The position numbers were made by a program, and so were the translations under genes. Positions 1 to 10,840 of a DNA stretch of 64,000 nt are shown here, one piece after another. Origin of the DNA: Pyropia haitanensis. Its lineage: Eukaryota > Rhodophyta > Bangiophyceae > Bangiales > Bangiaceae. Location of the stretch: positions 6,482,356 through 6,546,355 of the forward strand of contig SDUX01000007.1 in assembly GCA_008729055.1 (NCBI GenBank). Reading direction: 5' to 3'. Each line of letters starts with the position of its first letter. The first letter of the stretch is position 1. The notes beneath the pieces are model-generated. The model saw only the letters and a program-made list of their open reading frames with translations. It was not told where the DNA came from and did not search any database.

Positions 1-3000
1 GGGCGGCGAGAGCGCGGGGGGCGGACGTGCGCGCGCCCAGGCGAGCCGACCTCTTCACGGTCGACCACGCCGCCTGGGCGCGCGCGCGCGACGCGTTCCT
101 GCTGCGCGCCGCCCCGCCTGGCGCGTCGTGGGCGCCGCTGACGGCGTCCGGCGCCCGCACGGTGCCGCACGTGCCGTCCGCACTGCTGGCGCCGTGGCGG
201 GCACTGGCCGCCGAGGCGCTCGACTGGGCGCGGCGGGAGCCGGCGCGGCAGGCGGCGTGGCTGTGGCTGCTGCTGCTGCCGTCGCTGCTGCTGCAGCCGC
301 GCCGGCCACCGCGCGCCCGATGGCGAATCGGCGCCCGCCCTGTCGCACGCGGCGCGCGCGGCGGCGGTGCTGGGCGGCGACTTTGCCGCTGCCCTCGCCG
401 ACCGCGACGCGGGAGTGTGGCGCCCCGGCGGGCGACGTGCGCCCGTCCGCCGCGACGGCGGCCGGCCGGCACGACGGCCACGAGCGGCGAGACGACGGCC
501 GCCCAGCGGCGGGCGCTGCGGCTTGTGCGCGCCGGTCGTCTGGGCGCGGCTGCCCGCGCCCTGACGGCCAACCCGCCCGCGCCGCAGACGCCCGCCGTGT
601 GGGCAAAGGCGCGCACGCTCTTCCCGCCCGCGACGGCCGGCCTGGCGACGGCGGCCTCTGTCGAGGCGGCCTTCCCGGCCGAGCTGTCGCGGGCGGCGGC
701 GTTTGGCGAGGCGGGTGACGTGCCCACCGCCGTCACCCGTGCCGCCGCGGTGGACGCCATCCGGGCGGCGCCGCGCGGCTCCTCCCCCGGCCCGTCCGGT
801 CTCCGGACGGAGCACCTGTGGGCGCTGGGGGAGGAGGGGAGGGACTCGCTGGTGGGGTGGTGCTGCTGTTGGCGGGGGACGCCGCCGTGGCGCGCGTCCC
901 CCGAGCCGCCACGCACGCGCTGGCGGGGGCAGACCTCCTCCTGCTGGCCAAGCCTGGCGGGCTAGGGGAGGACGGTCTGCCCCGCCTCCGGCCCATCGGG
1001 ATGCCGGAGGTGCTCCGCAAGCTGGCCGCGGCCGCCCTGGCGCGCACTGTGCGCGGGGCGGCGGCGCGCCTGCTGGCGCCGACGCAGCAGGGGGTGGGGG
1101 TCTCCAGCGCGTGCGAGCGCTTGCTCCACGAGCTGGAGGCCCACACTGCCCAACACCCCGGGCATGCGGTAGTCCAATTGGACTACCGCAACGCCTTCAA
1201 CCTGGTGTCGCGCGCGGCGGCGGACGCGGTGCTGTGCCGCGCCCTCCCCCTCGTAGGCCCGTACCTCTCGTGGGCCTACGGCGGGGGGGGGCCGTGCGTA
1301 TACGGCTGGGCGGCGGACGGGGCTGGACCCCCCCCGCCGCCCGAGCCAGGCACGCGCGTCCACGGCGGGGGAGGGGCCGTGCCAGCAGAGGACGTCAGCG
1401 GCCGCCGCGCGGGTGCGGCTGACGACGCGGCCGCCGGTGGCGGCGGCGACGGATGGGCTGCTGCCGGTGCTGCGTCCGCCCCCGCACTGGCCACACCGCC
1501 CGCGCGCTTGTGGCTGCGGGCCGAGCGGGGCGCCCAGCAGGGCGACCCTCTCGGCCCGCTGCTGCACGCGGCGGGCCTGTGGCTGGTGCTGGAGCGGCTG
1601 CGCGCCGCCCAGCCGACGCTGCTCATCCGCGCCTTCCACGACGACGTGGTCGCGGCCGGCCCCCCTGCTCACCTGCAGCGCCTCGTCGGCGCCGCCGCGT
1701 CCGTCGGGGCGGCCGTCGACGCCGAGCTGGCGCCGGCCAAGAGCGTCGGCTGGTCGCCGGCCGGCGCGCCGGCGCCGGCCGGCTGGCCGGCGCAATGGGC
1801 GGTGGGGGGACCACGCAGTTCTCCGTCCCCCTCGGGGCGGACGCGTTTGTCGCTGCGGGCGTGGACCGGCTGGCGGCGGAGCAGGCGGGGCTGTGCCGCG
1901 CTATCGCGGCGCTGCCCGCCTCGGCGCTGCAGGCGCAGCTGCTGCTGCTGCGCCTGTGTGCCGGCCCCCGCCCCAACTACTGGCTGCGGGCGCTGCCACT
2001 GGTGTGGGGCGCACGGCTGGCGGGCGCCGTCGACCGCGACGCGAAGCAGGCCCTGTTGGGCCTGCTGACCGACGCGGTCGACACGCCCGCCACGCGCGAC
2101 GCCATTGCGGCGCGCGCGGCGCTCCCTCCCGCCATGGGGGGGCTGGGGATCGGCGGGCGCACGCTCGTGACGCCGGCCGCCGCGCTGGCGTCGTGGGTGG
2201 ACGCGCTGCGCGCGGGGCGGGCGTACTCGCCCGCCCTGCGCGCACTCGGCGACAGTCTGTTGCGGCTGCCGGCGGCGGACGACGCGGACGCCGCGCCCGC
2301 CGCCGGCGCAGTGGCAGCGACGCGCCCGCTGCCGCCGGCGCTCCCCACCGCCGGCCGGGCGGCGCCCGACCGCGCACGGGGGATGGCCGCCAAGACCGCA
2401 CGCGCCGCCCCAGCGGCGGCTGTGCCGTCCCGGCCGCCGCCTGCGCCCCGCGGTGCTGCGCGGCGGCGGCATTTGTTTGACCCCCCGCCGCCGGCTTCCC
2501 GCCCGCGCGCGCCGCCACCCGGCCGCCCCCGCACCTCCCGCGCGAGGGTCGACACGCCTGCCGCGCCGGCGGCGGGCGGCCCCCCGCGTGTGGCCGGCGG
2601 CGTTCCGGCGTCGCTGGCGGTGGACCCGCCGGCGGCACTGCCGCCGCCGGCCGGGGACGCCATGGCCGGGGTGCGCCGTCTCCGGCGCATCCGCGTCGAG
2701 CCGTCGCCGGACGAGGCCGACGACGCGGCCTCGCCCCCGGCTGCCCCGGCCGCTCCGCCGCCTCCACCGCCGGCGGGCGTGGCCGCGCTGTGCAGCTCCC
2801 TGCTGGAGCTGCACGCGGCGGTCGCGGCGCACGCCGCGGCACCCGACACGGGGCTGCTCTGGGCGGCCCCGCCGCGCGAGGCGGGCCGACCGCCTCACCG
2901 GGCGACGGCTGGCCGCGCGGGCGGCGCCGCCGGCGACCTCCCCCCCCCCCACTCTCTGTCGCCCCCCCTCTCCTTCCCCGAGTGCGGCCCCGACGTGACC

Positions 3001-3975
3001 TGCTCACGTCGGGCTGACGCCCCACACCACGCGGGGCCGCACTCGCCGCCGCCGTCCTGGCGGCGGCTGCTGGAGGGGGAGGAGGCGGTCACGCAGCGCG
3101 AGCTGTCGTGTGCCGCGCACGCGGCGAGGCGTGCCCGCCTCTACCGCGAGCTACCGCAGTGGGGGCGGGCGGGCCTCGCCGCGTGCCAAGGCCACCGCGC
3201 GGCGCTGTGGCTGGCCGCCCTGCCGACGGAGGGGGTGGGCGGCGCCGCCATACCTGGCGCCGCCATGCGCGTCGCGGTGCGCCTGTGGTTGGGCGCCCCT
3301 CCCCGCTCGACGCCGCCGCCGCCGCGCTGTCGCTGCGGCGGCGACGTGGACGCGGCGGGCCACCACTTTGTGGTTGGGTGCCCGCTGCAGGCGCCGCGCG
3401 CCACCGCGCTCCACCACCGGATTGTGGGGCTGGTGGCCGCGGCGCTGGAGCGCGCGGACGCGTGGGCGGACGTGGTGGTGGAGCGCGCGCTGGACGGGAC
3501 GGGCGGCGGGCTGCGCCCCGACCTCCGCGCCCGCCACCGCGCCAGCGGGCGGGTGACGTGGGGGGACGTCTCGGTGGCGTCCCCCCTGGCGCGGGAGGTC
3601 ACCGCGCGGGTGGCCGACGCCCCACTGCGGGTGGTGGCGGGCGCGGCGCGGGAGGCGGCCAAGGTGGCCAAGTACACTCCCGCGCTTCCGCCCGCCACGC
3701 CGCCGCACGCGTTCGCCCCACTGGTGTGGGAGGCGTACGGCCGCGTCGGCCCCGCCACCGACCGCTGGGTGCGGGACGCCCTTGGCGGTCCGCACTTGGC
3801 GGCGGTGCGCGGGCGCCTGATGCGTGACGTGTCGGTCGCCATCTGGCGGTCGCACGCGTGGGGCGTGGCCAATGGCTACGCCCGTTGCTTTGGTTGTGGG
3901 AGCGCGCCGGTGGGGGGGCGGGCTACTTTGAATGGTGTGGGATTGACTGCGGGCTTGGCCCGAATCGGTGAGTAG
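1..3975 (+). mobile_element. Degenerate R2-like non-LTR retroelement (RT, zinc knuckle, restriction-like endonuclease), 5' end outside window
   Basis: A retrotransposon polyprotein can be followed through three frames, so it is broken. Frame 3 (to about 855) carries the pre-RT block SSPGPSGLRTEHL. Frame 2 (about 855-1790) carries the reverse transcriptase core: RPIGMPEVLRKL, motif A VVQLDYRNAFN, motif B GAQQGDPLGPLL, motif C IRAFHDDVV and a motif D lysine (AKSVGW). Frame 1 (about 1790-3975) carries the thumb (PPAMGGLGIGG), a C-x-C-x9-H-x4-C knuckle at about 3328-3381, and a PD-(D/E)XK-like block (RPDL, WGDVSV, AAKVAKY) at about 3510-3680. RT followed by a CCHC knuckle and an RLE is the order known from R2/NeSL-type elements. 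The catalytic aspartates survive, but the reading frame does not. The N-terminal 500 bases show further frame changes. Probably inactive. Confidence 0.85.
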
Positions 3976-4044
3976 TGGAGTGGGGGGGGGGGTTACCCCC
4001 TCTCCATCCCCGAGGGAGTAGGTCGTGGGACTTGCCGTCTCTTA

Positions 4045-4116
4045 GCTAAAGCGATCCAAGGCGCCAGTTTAAGGCACTGGTCTTTCGAGGCGCGAGTTCG
4101 AATCTCGCCGTCATCA
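4045..4116 (+). tRNA. tRNA-Leu(AAG), 3' half canonical, 5' half missing
   Basis: The anticodon stem CCAGT/ACTGG (4064-4068, 4076-4080) encloses loop TTAAGGC, giving anticodon AAG. An 11-nt class II variable region (4081-4091), a perfect T arm GCGAG-TTCGAAT-CTCGC (4092-4108), the 3' acceptor strand CGTCATC and discriminator A (4116) follow. A Pol III stop TTTTT lies at 4127-4131. All of this matches eukaryotic tRNA-Leu. The 5' side does not: no GATGACG acceptor strand and no GG-containing D loop precede it, and only a weak GCT/GGC D stem can be drawn at 4045-4062. The gene is therefore either truncated or interrupted. The retroelement immediately upstream suggests insertion into the D-arm region. 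Confidence 0.6.
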
Positions 4117-4126
4117 TTGCGCATCG

Positions 4127-4131
4127 TTTTT
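4127..4131 (+). terminator. Pol III T-run after tRNA-Leu
   Basis: TTTTT lies 11 nt downstream of the tRNA discriminator base. This is the usual RNA polymerase III termination signal and the only T-run near this tRNA. Confidence 0.5.
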
Positions 4132-4287
4132 GCCGTGAAATTCGTTGCGCCGGCCAACCACGATGAGCACCAGCGACAGGCAGTAGATAACGACAAGCAA
4201 CTTCACGTTCCACCCTTCCACATGTACGTATGAAACATCACATCTCGCAGATTGACTCCACATCACACGCATCCCCCCCAGTCCCAC

Positions 4288-6819
4288 CTAGAGCAGCTGG
4301 TCTGGCGTCCAAGTCCCGTGGATAGTCATGGGCATGACCGCGGGCAGCTGCAGGGTACAAACCGGCCCCGCCGCGAGGTCGTCCGCTTCCAAGATGTGAA
4401 GCACCGACGCCCGCCGGGTGCCGTCATAGCACAGCGACAACACCCACCCATCCCCTTCCACCTCCTCGGCCGCCCCTGGTGGCCGTGGCGGCACCGCGTA
4501 AGCCGCCCTTGAGGTATCACGGGCCACAAAGACGGGCTCCCCCACAATAGTCGACGGTCCCGCCCACCACTCAGCGTCATCCCCGCCCCCCGTCACGTCG
4601 GTGCGCGCCAGCCCGCCCAAGGCGTAGGACCGAACGGGACCCTCATCCCCATCTCCCCACATGTGAGACAACGCGTGGTAGGCGTAGCGGTACGGGCGGC
4701 CGGCGACTGCGGGGTGGATGGTCGGAAAGTCCCCCGAGCGGCCGGGGCGGCTCAACACCTCCCCAGCCGCGGGGTTGGCCTTGCTCATCCCCGCCGCGGC
4801 GGTTGCCGGCCGCAATGGCGGCCGCGGCGCCGACCCGCCGCCGCCTGGCATCCGCGGCAGTGGCACACGGTACCGCAGCAGCGGCGTCGGCCGCATCGCG
4901 TCATAGTCGACGTTCGAGTAGTCGGCGGTGGCGAGGCGGGACCCCAAAAAGTCGGGCGCCACGAACGAGTCGACCACCAGCTCCCCCTCCGCCTCGTACG
5001 CGTTGGCGTGGTGAAACGCAAACCCATTGACCAAGTACCGGACGGTCGTGCCGACGCCAGCCGCGGCCGCCGCGCTCCCGGGGCGCGGGACGAGGTAGAG
5101 CGCGGTCGGCTCGGAGTGGGGCGCAAGCGACATGGCCGCCCCCGCGGTGGCGGTGCCGCGCAAAAACGCGCCCACGTCCATCTCTAGCGGCGGCGCGACG
5201 AGGACGTAGTAGTTGTTTGTTGCGATGGCGTCGTGGACAAGCGTGAATCCCCCAGAGGTGACGTCCACTGTTGTCACGCCGGGGGGGGGGGAGGCGTCCG
5301 CAGAGCGATCACGCGTAACAGCACGGGGAGGACGACGGGAAGAGGCGGGAGACCCGGCGACGGCCGCCCGCTTAGCCGCCGCCACCGGCTCGGCCGTAAC
5401 CGGCTCGGCCGCCACCGTCGCCGGTACCTCCCCCGTCGACGGCACCCAGCTGCCTTCGTCAAACTCGTAAATGGTCACGCGGAAGGCAGAAGGCGAGAGG
5501 CTGCCACCGCCACCCACCAGCGGCTTGACGCCAAACGCCATCATCCGGCGGGCGCCGCCGCCGCCCACCACCGGCGCCGGCCGCGGGTGCGCGCATAGCG
5601 CGTCGGCGCCCATGCCCAGCAGCCGGTCCAGCACCCGCATGCCGGTCGTCGAAACCATGGCTCCCGGTGGGGTGGCGAGCAGGCCGCCGAGCGAGTCGGG
5701 CCCGAGCGTCTCGAGCGTCCGCCCGTCCAAGGCCACGGGTGGTGCGCCTTCCCACAGCGCCAGCACCTTGCCGCCGTGGGCCACTACGTTGGTATTGGCG
5801 GTGTTTTTGACTGTCGTGTCGCCAGCGTTGGCCATATCCACAGGCCCCCATGGGGTGGGCACCCGCAGCCCGGCGGGCCGCTGCGTGCCAAAAGTCCCAC
5901 GGTAGAGGACGCGCCCCGCCGCCAGCTCCGCTACATACCCATCGGTGCGAACAAACGCGTTGGCGTAGACGGCACGCCCGTCGGGAGTAAAGACGAATCG
6001 GTGGATCATGCCGTCGCCGTCAAAAGGCAGTATGTAGGGCTCCTCGGGCGCCACTGCGTCGGGGTTGACGTGACACTTTCCCGGGCCGTTGCGGAGGAGG
6101 GTGCCGACGAGGCCGGCCGGGATGGCGCCCGCCACGACATGAAGCTCCGTTGGCGAGTACTCGGCGGGGGCAGATGTGAAGTAGGCCGCCATGAGGGCCG
6201 AGATGGAGAAGGGCACCGCCTGCGGCCGGGACGCGTCCCACTGCCGACGCGACACGGGGGAGGGGGCGGCGCGGCCACCCGCCGCCGCGACAGACGCCGC
6301 CACCGGCGACGCGGTCGCGGCGGCCGTTGCTGCACCATCGTCGCCGCCCCTACCGCCGCCTCCGTCGGGCGCCACGACCATGGCCGTCGCCGGCCGCTCC
6401 CACCGACCGGCGGGGACGGCACGGCGGGCGGCCGCCGCCGCCAGGGGCGGACGGCCGACAAGGGCACCGGAGCCAAAGAAGATGGGGCCCGTCACAAAGG
6501 CGACGGGCGGGGAGGACTCCATTCTTGGGAGCGTCACCCGCTGCCAGGTCACCGAGCAGGACTGGGTGAGCAGAAGCTCGTCTGGACGGAGCAAACGACA
6601 ACAGAGCCGGCAGCCGTAGGAGGTGCCGTCCGCCGCAGGTGCAGGCGGGGTCTCTACCGGCACCGTGGAGGCTGCAGCGGAGGGCAGAAGAGGTTGGCGG
6701 CGCCGCAGCGACAAGAGCGTAGTGACGGTGCCTGTCACACCAGCAGGCGCTGGAAGGTTCCCACGGCAAGGTGAGCGCTCAACAGGAGTCGCGGTACTGT
6801 TCGCACCGCGCAGTTGCAC
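4288..6819 (-). CDS. Carotenoid cleavage dioxygenase (CCD/NCED, RPE65 family), probably plastid-targeted
   Basis: Non-heme iron dioxygenase that cleaves a carotenoid polyene chain to apocarotenoids. The longest frame is 843 residues. The family core starts at about residue 215 (GTLLRNGPGK, FDGDGMIHRF). All four iron-binding histidines can be placed: VVAHGG (about 345), CAHPRP (about 409), VHDAIATNNYY (about 528) and the C-terminal IHGTW (about 833). The first 200 residues are low-complexity. An internal ATG at 6522 (Met100, MESSPPVAF) begins a typical red-algal-looking transit peptide and may be the true start, giving 744 residues. No intron is needed. The substrate and cleaved bond cannot be told from sequence. 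The start is divergent from the E3 ligase gene, with about 1 kb between them. Confidence 0.93.
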   Translation of the reverse strand: MQLRGANSTATPVERSPCRGNLPAPAGVTGTVTTLLSLRRRQPLLPSAAASTVPVETPPAPAADGTSYGCRLCCRLLRPDELLLTQSCSVTWQRVTLPRMESSPPVAFVTGPIFFGSGALVGRPPLAAAAARRAVPAGRWERPATAMVVAPDGGGGRGGDDGAATAAATASPVAASVAAAGGRAAPSPVSRRQWDASRPQAVPFSISALMAAYFTSAPAEYSPTELHVVAGAIPAGLVGTLLRNGPGKCHVNPDAVAPEEPYILPFDGDGMIHRFVFTPDGRAVYANAFVRTDGYVAELAAGRVLYRGTFGTQRPAGLRVPTPWGPVDMANAGDTTVKNTANTNVVAHGGKVLALWEGAPPVALDGRTLETLGPDSLGGLLATPPGAMVSTTGMRVLDRLLGMGADALCAHPRPAPVVGGGGARRMMAFGVKPLVGGGGSLSPSAFRVTIYEFDEGSWVPSTGEVPATVAAEPVTAEPVAAAKRAAVAGSPASSRRPPRAVTRDRSADASPPPGVTTVDVTSGGFTLVHDAIATNNYYVLVAPPLEMDVGAFLRGTATAGAAMSLAPHSEPTALYLVPRPGSAAAAAGVGTTVRYLVNGFAFHHANAYEAEGELVVDSFVAPDFLGSRLATADYSNVDYDAMRPTPLLRYRVPLPRMPGGGGSAPRPPLRPATAAAGMSKANPAAGEVLSRPGRSGDFPTIHPAVAGRPYRYAYHALSHMWGDGDEGPVRSYALGGLARTDVTGGGDDAEWWAGPSTIVGEPVFVARDTSRAAYAVPPRPPGAAEEVEGDGWVLSLCYDGTRRASVLHILEADDLAAGPVCTLQLPAVMPMTIHGTWTPDQLL

Positions 6820-7866
6820 GCGTCACTCGTGCGACGCCGGCACGGCGCAGGCACTCGAGGGTAGGCCATCTTGGTTCAGTTGGTCGACAAGACGAGTCTG
6901 CTGACCCGCACCGACTGCCATATGAGACTGCGCTTCGTCCGCCGCTCTCCACCTCACGTCCGGGCCCTGGTGGTTCCAGATCAGTACTGAACGCGTCAGC
7001 GCGTGCGCGAAAACGCCCAGAGCCGTGGTGCTTATTGCAGACACCACGTATCTGACTGGTATAGTTCACGTTACCTGGCGCAATGGGCATAGATCGAAAT
7101 GTACTTTGACATGGGTGTACCGCCAATGTATGTCTTGTGCTCGGGTGGCCGCCAACTACGTGTACATGTACCAACCTCTGGGCCGCTGCCGCCCGAGGGG
7201 CTCCCCTCCGCCAGCGCACTGGTGACTTGACAAGGCCCGGCGTGCGCACGCCATCCACGTAGCGTTGGGCTGGCGACTGGCGCCGTCCGCTGGCAGCCGC
7301 TCGACGCCGACGCCCCGCGGCGTCGTGGGGAGCACCCGCTCCCCTCCACTTCCCCCCCCCTCCCCCCCCTCTCCGCTGCCCCCTTTGACGGCGGCCCGGT
7401 CCCCGCGGCGGGCGCGCCGGCATGCGCGCCCACCCCCGGGCGGCGGCGGCAGCACGCACGCGGGCTTGACAGACGGCGGCACGCGCCGCGGGCGGCGGAC
7501 GGCCGCGTCCGGGGTAGCAGCTCGTGGTGACGGCGGTGACGGCGGTGGCGGCGGCGGCGGCGACGGCGGCGACGGTGGCGACGGTGACGACGGTGGCGGT
7601 GGTGGCGACGGCCGCTGGTGGCAGCGGCGGTGGCAGCGGTGGTGGTGGCAGCGGCGGGGGTGGGGCAGTCTTGCAACGACCCGTGGCAGGAGCGGGGGAG
7701 GGGAGGGGTCCGAGGGGGTGGAGAGGGTGGGGTGTGGACCCTGCGGGGGTGGCGGGTGGGCGCGCCGGATCCGGTAGCCCGACACGGCAGGTCGCCGCTC
7801 CGTCGCTTGTGACCGCCGCGCGGCGCGGGCGGCGCGCGCCGCCGCACCCGCCAGGGTGCGCGCACC
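6820..7866. other. Divergent intergenic region with GGN-rich 5' flank
   Basis: Lies between the dioxygenase and E3 ligase starts. About 6820-7150 has ordinary composition. About 7510-7670 is almost pure purine-rich GGN/GAC triplets (GGCGGTGACGGC-like), probably promoter or 5' UTR of the E3 gene. ORFs crossing it on either strand are low-complexity shadows. I see no gene. Confidence 0.5.
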
Positions 7867-10516
7867 ATGGCCGACGCGCCGTCGCGGGTGCCGCTCGTCG
7901 GCTACGCGCGGCTGCCAGGCGGCCCGCCCGGCGGGGGGCAGGGCGGGGGGGACGCCCCTGCCCCTGCGTCGGCTGCCGTCGCCGCTGCCGCCGCCGCTGC
8001 CGCTGGTGCTGCTGCTGTGGGAGGTGCCGCCGGCGGCGGTGGCACCCCGTCGCCGCTCGACGGGGGCGGCGGCAGCAGTGGTGACCGTGGAGGGGGGGGC
8101 GGCCGGCAGGCGCTGTCGTCGACGGCGGCACCGTCGGGGAGGCTAGGCGCCGGCGCGTCGGCTGGGGGGGAAGCGGCCCGCGGTGGCCGCGCGGCAGCGG
8201 GGGGGGGGAGGGCAGCGGCGGCGGGTCGTTCCGCGCGTGGCGCCAGTGGCGGCGGCGGTGGTGGTGGCGGCGGCGGTGGGGGTGGCGGCGGCGGCGGCGC
8301 CCCCCGCCCCGCGGGTGGGTTTGTGCACCGGGAGAGCACGCGGGTGCGGTCCAACGTGGCGGAGCAGGTGCGACGGGACCTGCACCCGGCGAGCCTGCTG
8401 CTGACGCTCGCGCTCGTGTCGGCCGAGGTGGCTGCCGAGGTGGGTGTGCTGGTCGTCAGCCAGGGCGCGCCGTGTGACCGTCCGCTGCGGCCGTGGCTGC
8501 TCGTGCTGATTGTGCTACAGCTCGCGACGATTGTGCTCAGCGCGATGCGTACGTTTTTTTAGGGGGGTGGGGGGGGCGGGGGGGGTTCCCACGCGGCTGT
8601 GTGCAGTATGGTTGTTGGGATGGGAGGCGCTTGGGCTGTTGTGGAGGGGAGGCATCTTTGGGCGATTGGTCGTGATGGGGCGGGGGCCGGGGGTGTGGGA
8701 GGCAGAGGGCTTCTCGTGGGCCGCGCTGTGCGCCGGGATTGCCCTGCCCGTCTGGGCGGCTCCCGTGCCGGGTGGGTTTGTTGATGCAGGGGGACGTCAG
8801 CCCTGGTTTGGGTTTGTGGTGGTACGCGCTGGCAGCTGTCTGTGGTCCATGCGTGGGAACCTGCTGCTGACGCTTCTTGTGGGTATTGCTCGTGGTGCGT
8901 ACCGTGACGTTTTCTGGTCTGGCGCAATGGTCTCCTGCATGTTTGGCCCTGTGTTGTATGCTTACCATTTCCCTCTCCCCGCGTTTTCCTTCCTTCTGTC
9001 CATCTTTTCCTTTCTGTTATCTTGCCGCAGGCATCAACAATGCACGGTCGCGCAACGCACGGCTGGCCGCCGAAGAGGCGGGCGAGGAGGCTGGCGGCGG
9101 TGGTGCGGCGGCGGCTTCCCCCAGCGGGGCGGCTCCCCCGCTGCTGCCGGTGACCGCGATGGAGCCCGCGGCACGGTGGCCCCGCGCCGAGGCCGACGCG
9201 CGCGAGGCGGACCGACGGGACCTGGTCGTCAGCGAGTACCTCCGCCAGATCAACTGGTGGTTCCTCGTGTGCTTTGTGCTCAGCTCCGTGTGGGTGTCCA
9301 ACGGGGGCACATGCGTACGTTTTTGTTTTTTTCGTCTGTGGTGTTTGTTTTTTTCGCTGCGGTGGGGGAAACGCGTCCGTAGCGCAGAAGAGGATGGCGA
9401 GCTATTGCACTTCTGGGCGGCTGTGCTGCGCGCTGCTGGGGGATGTCTGCGCGCTGCTGTTGGCTGTGGGGTGACTGTGTGCTGGGTGGGAACCGCTGCT
9501 GGCGGTTGCTGGCGAACACGCGTAGGGCGATGCGCGGCGTCGGCGGGTGCGGAGCCTGACCATCTAGGTCGCACGCACCGCTGTTGGTTTGCACGCGCTT
9601 GGTGTGGCTCTTGTTGCGCTTCCTTTCCATCTATGCTCACACGTTCACGGTGCTGCCTGGTCTCGTCTGCGCCCCATCGCTATCGAGTGCCCTCGGCTGT
9701 GTGGGACCGCCTTTTGTTCTTTGTCCTCCTACCTTCCCCCCACTGTAGGCTCAGACCGCACCTCACCTGTACCGCCTGGCCGTGGCTCTCACCGTCATCT
9801 ACTACGCACTCCTGTTCCTTCCCCTGGCCTGCTTTTGCCTCATTGTGTGTTGCCTTCCCCTCTTCATCGTCCTCTACCGCCTTGCCCTCCCCTACGCCGA
9901 GCGCGAATGGCGGCGCGCCCGCTCGGCCGACGAAGCACAGCTGGCAGCGTTGCCGTCCACCCCCTACACACCCGGCATGCTGTCCTCGTCGGCGGGCAGC
10001 GGCGGCAGCGCCGTCGTGGCGGGTAGCAGTCCCACCGCTGCTACCACCACCACCACCACCACCACCACCACCCCTTCCGCGACTCTTACGGTCGCGGATG
10101 GTGGTATTGTCGCGGCGAGCTCCGCCGGGTCCGCGGAGGGGGAGGAGGAGGATGAGGCCACCTGCGTCATTTGCCTGTGCGAGTACGCGACGGGGGAGCT
10201 GGTGACCTTCCTACCATGCCACCACCACTACCACCAGTCGTGCATCCGCGAGTGGCTGTCGACGGACAAGAGCTGCCCGCTGTGCAAGCAGGACATTGAC
10301 GCGGGAGCGGTGGCGGCCGCCGCCGCGGCCGCGTCGGCCGCGGCGGGGGGAGACGCGGCCGACACGGGGGGGGCGGCGGGCCCGACCGCCCCGGCGGGGG
10401 GGGGAGGGGGGACGGCGCTGGCCAGTGGCTCGCCCTCTGGGCCGTCGTCGCGGGGAGGGCGGGAAGAGGGGGGGTCGTCGGGAAGAGAGGAGGAGCGTCT
10501 ATCGTCCCAGGTGTAA
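7867..10516 (+). CDS. Multi-pass membrane RING-H2 E3 ubiquitin ligase, three exons
   Basis: Join 7867-8548, 9031-9314, 9749-10516 gives an uninterrupted 577-residue protein. Both introns (482 and 434 nt) start with GTACGTTTTT and end in CAG or TAG, and the phases match (1, then 0). The N-terminus is a Gly/Ala-rich disordered region ending in a polyglycine run. Transmembrane segments follow at about 176-198, 205-226, 300-320 and 332-365. The RING-H2 finger is at about 462-503 (CVICLCEY, PCHHHYHQSC, CPLCKQD), with spacing C-x2-C, C-x1-H-x2-H-x2-C, C-x2-C. The order of membrane segments followed by a C-terminal RING, with CDRPLRPWL before the second helix, matches the plant At4g11680/At1g63170 group. 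It probably ubiquitinates proteins at an endomembrane. The substrate is unknown. Confidence 0.9.
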
Positions 10517-10840
10517 AGAGAAACACGGGTCGACCATGTCGTATATCTTCTTTTTGCTGTTCCCCTCGCTCCGTTGCGCGGCCTCACGACCCGCCGAGCG
10601 GCAGGCTGGGGTAGGCGGTGCTACTGGCGGTCTCCAGCCAGGTACCCACGGACTGGCGACAGGTCCAGTGGTCCGCTATCTGCCGTGGCATCCAGAGGCA
10701 CCCATGCTGCTTACCAGTCGGCGCCCAGCAGGGCGACCATGGTGCGGAGAGTGCCTGGCAGGTAGGCCCCCAAAATGGCCAAGGCGTAACGCGTTACAAC
10801 CTCAACAGGTCGTTTGCAGTCACCCCTCTGCACGGCCACG

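Noticed and set aside
4162..4168. GATGAGC downstream of the tRNA as the 5' acceptor of a permuted tRNA gene
   Set aside because: Only five of seven bases pair, and the following sequence has no tRNA-Leu D arm.
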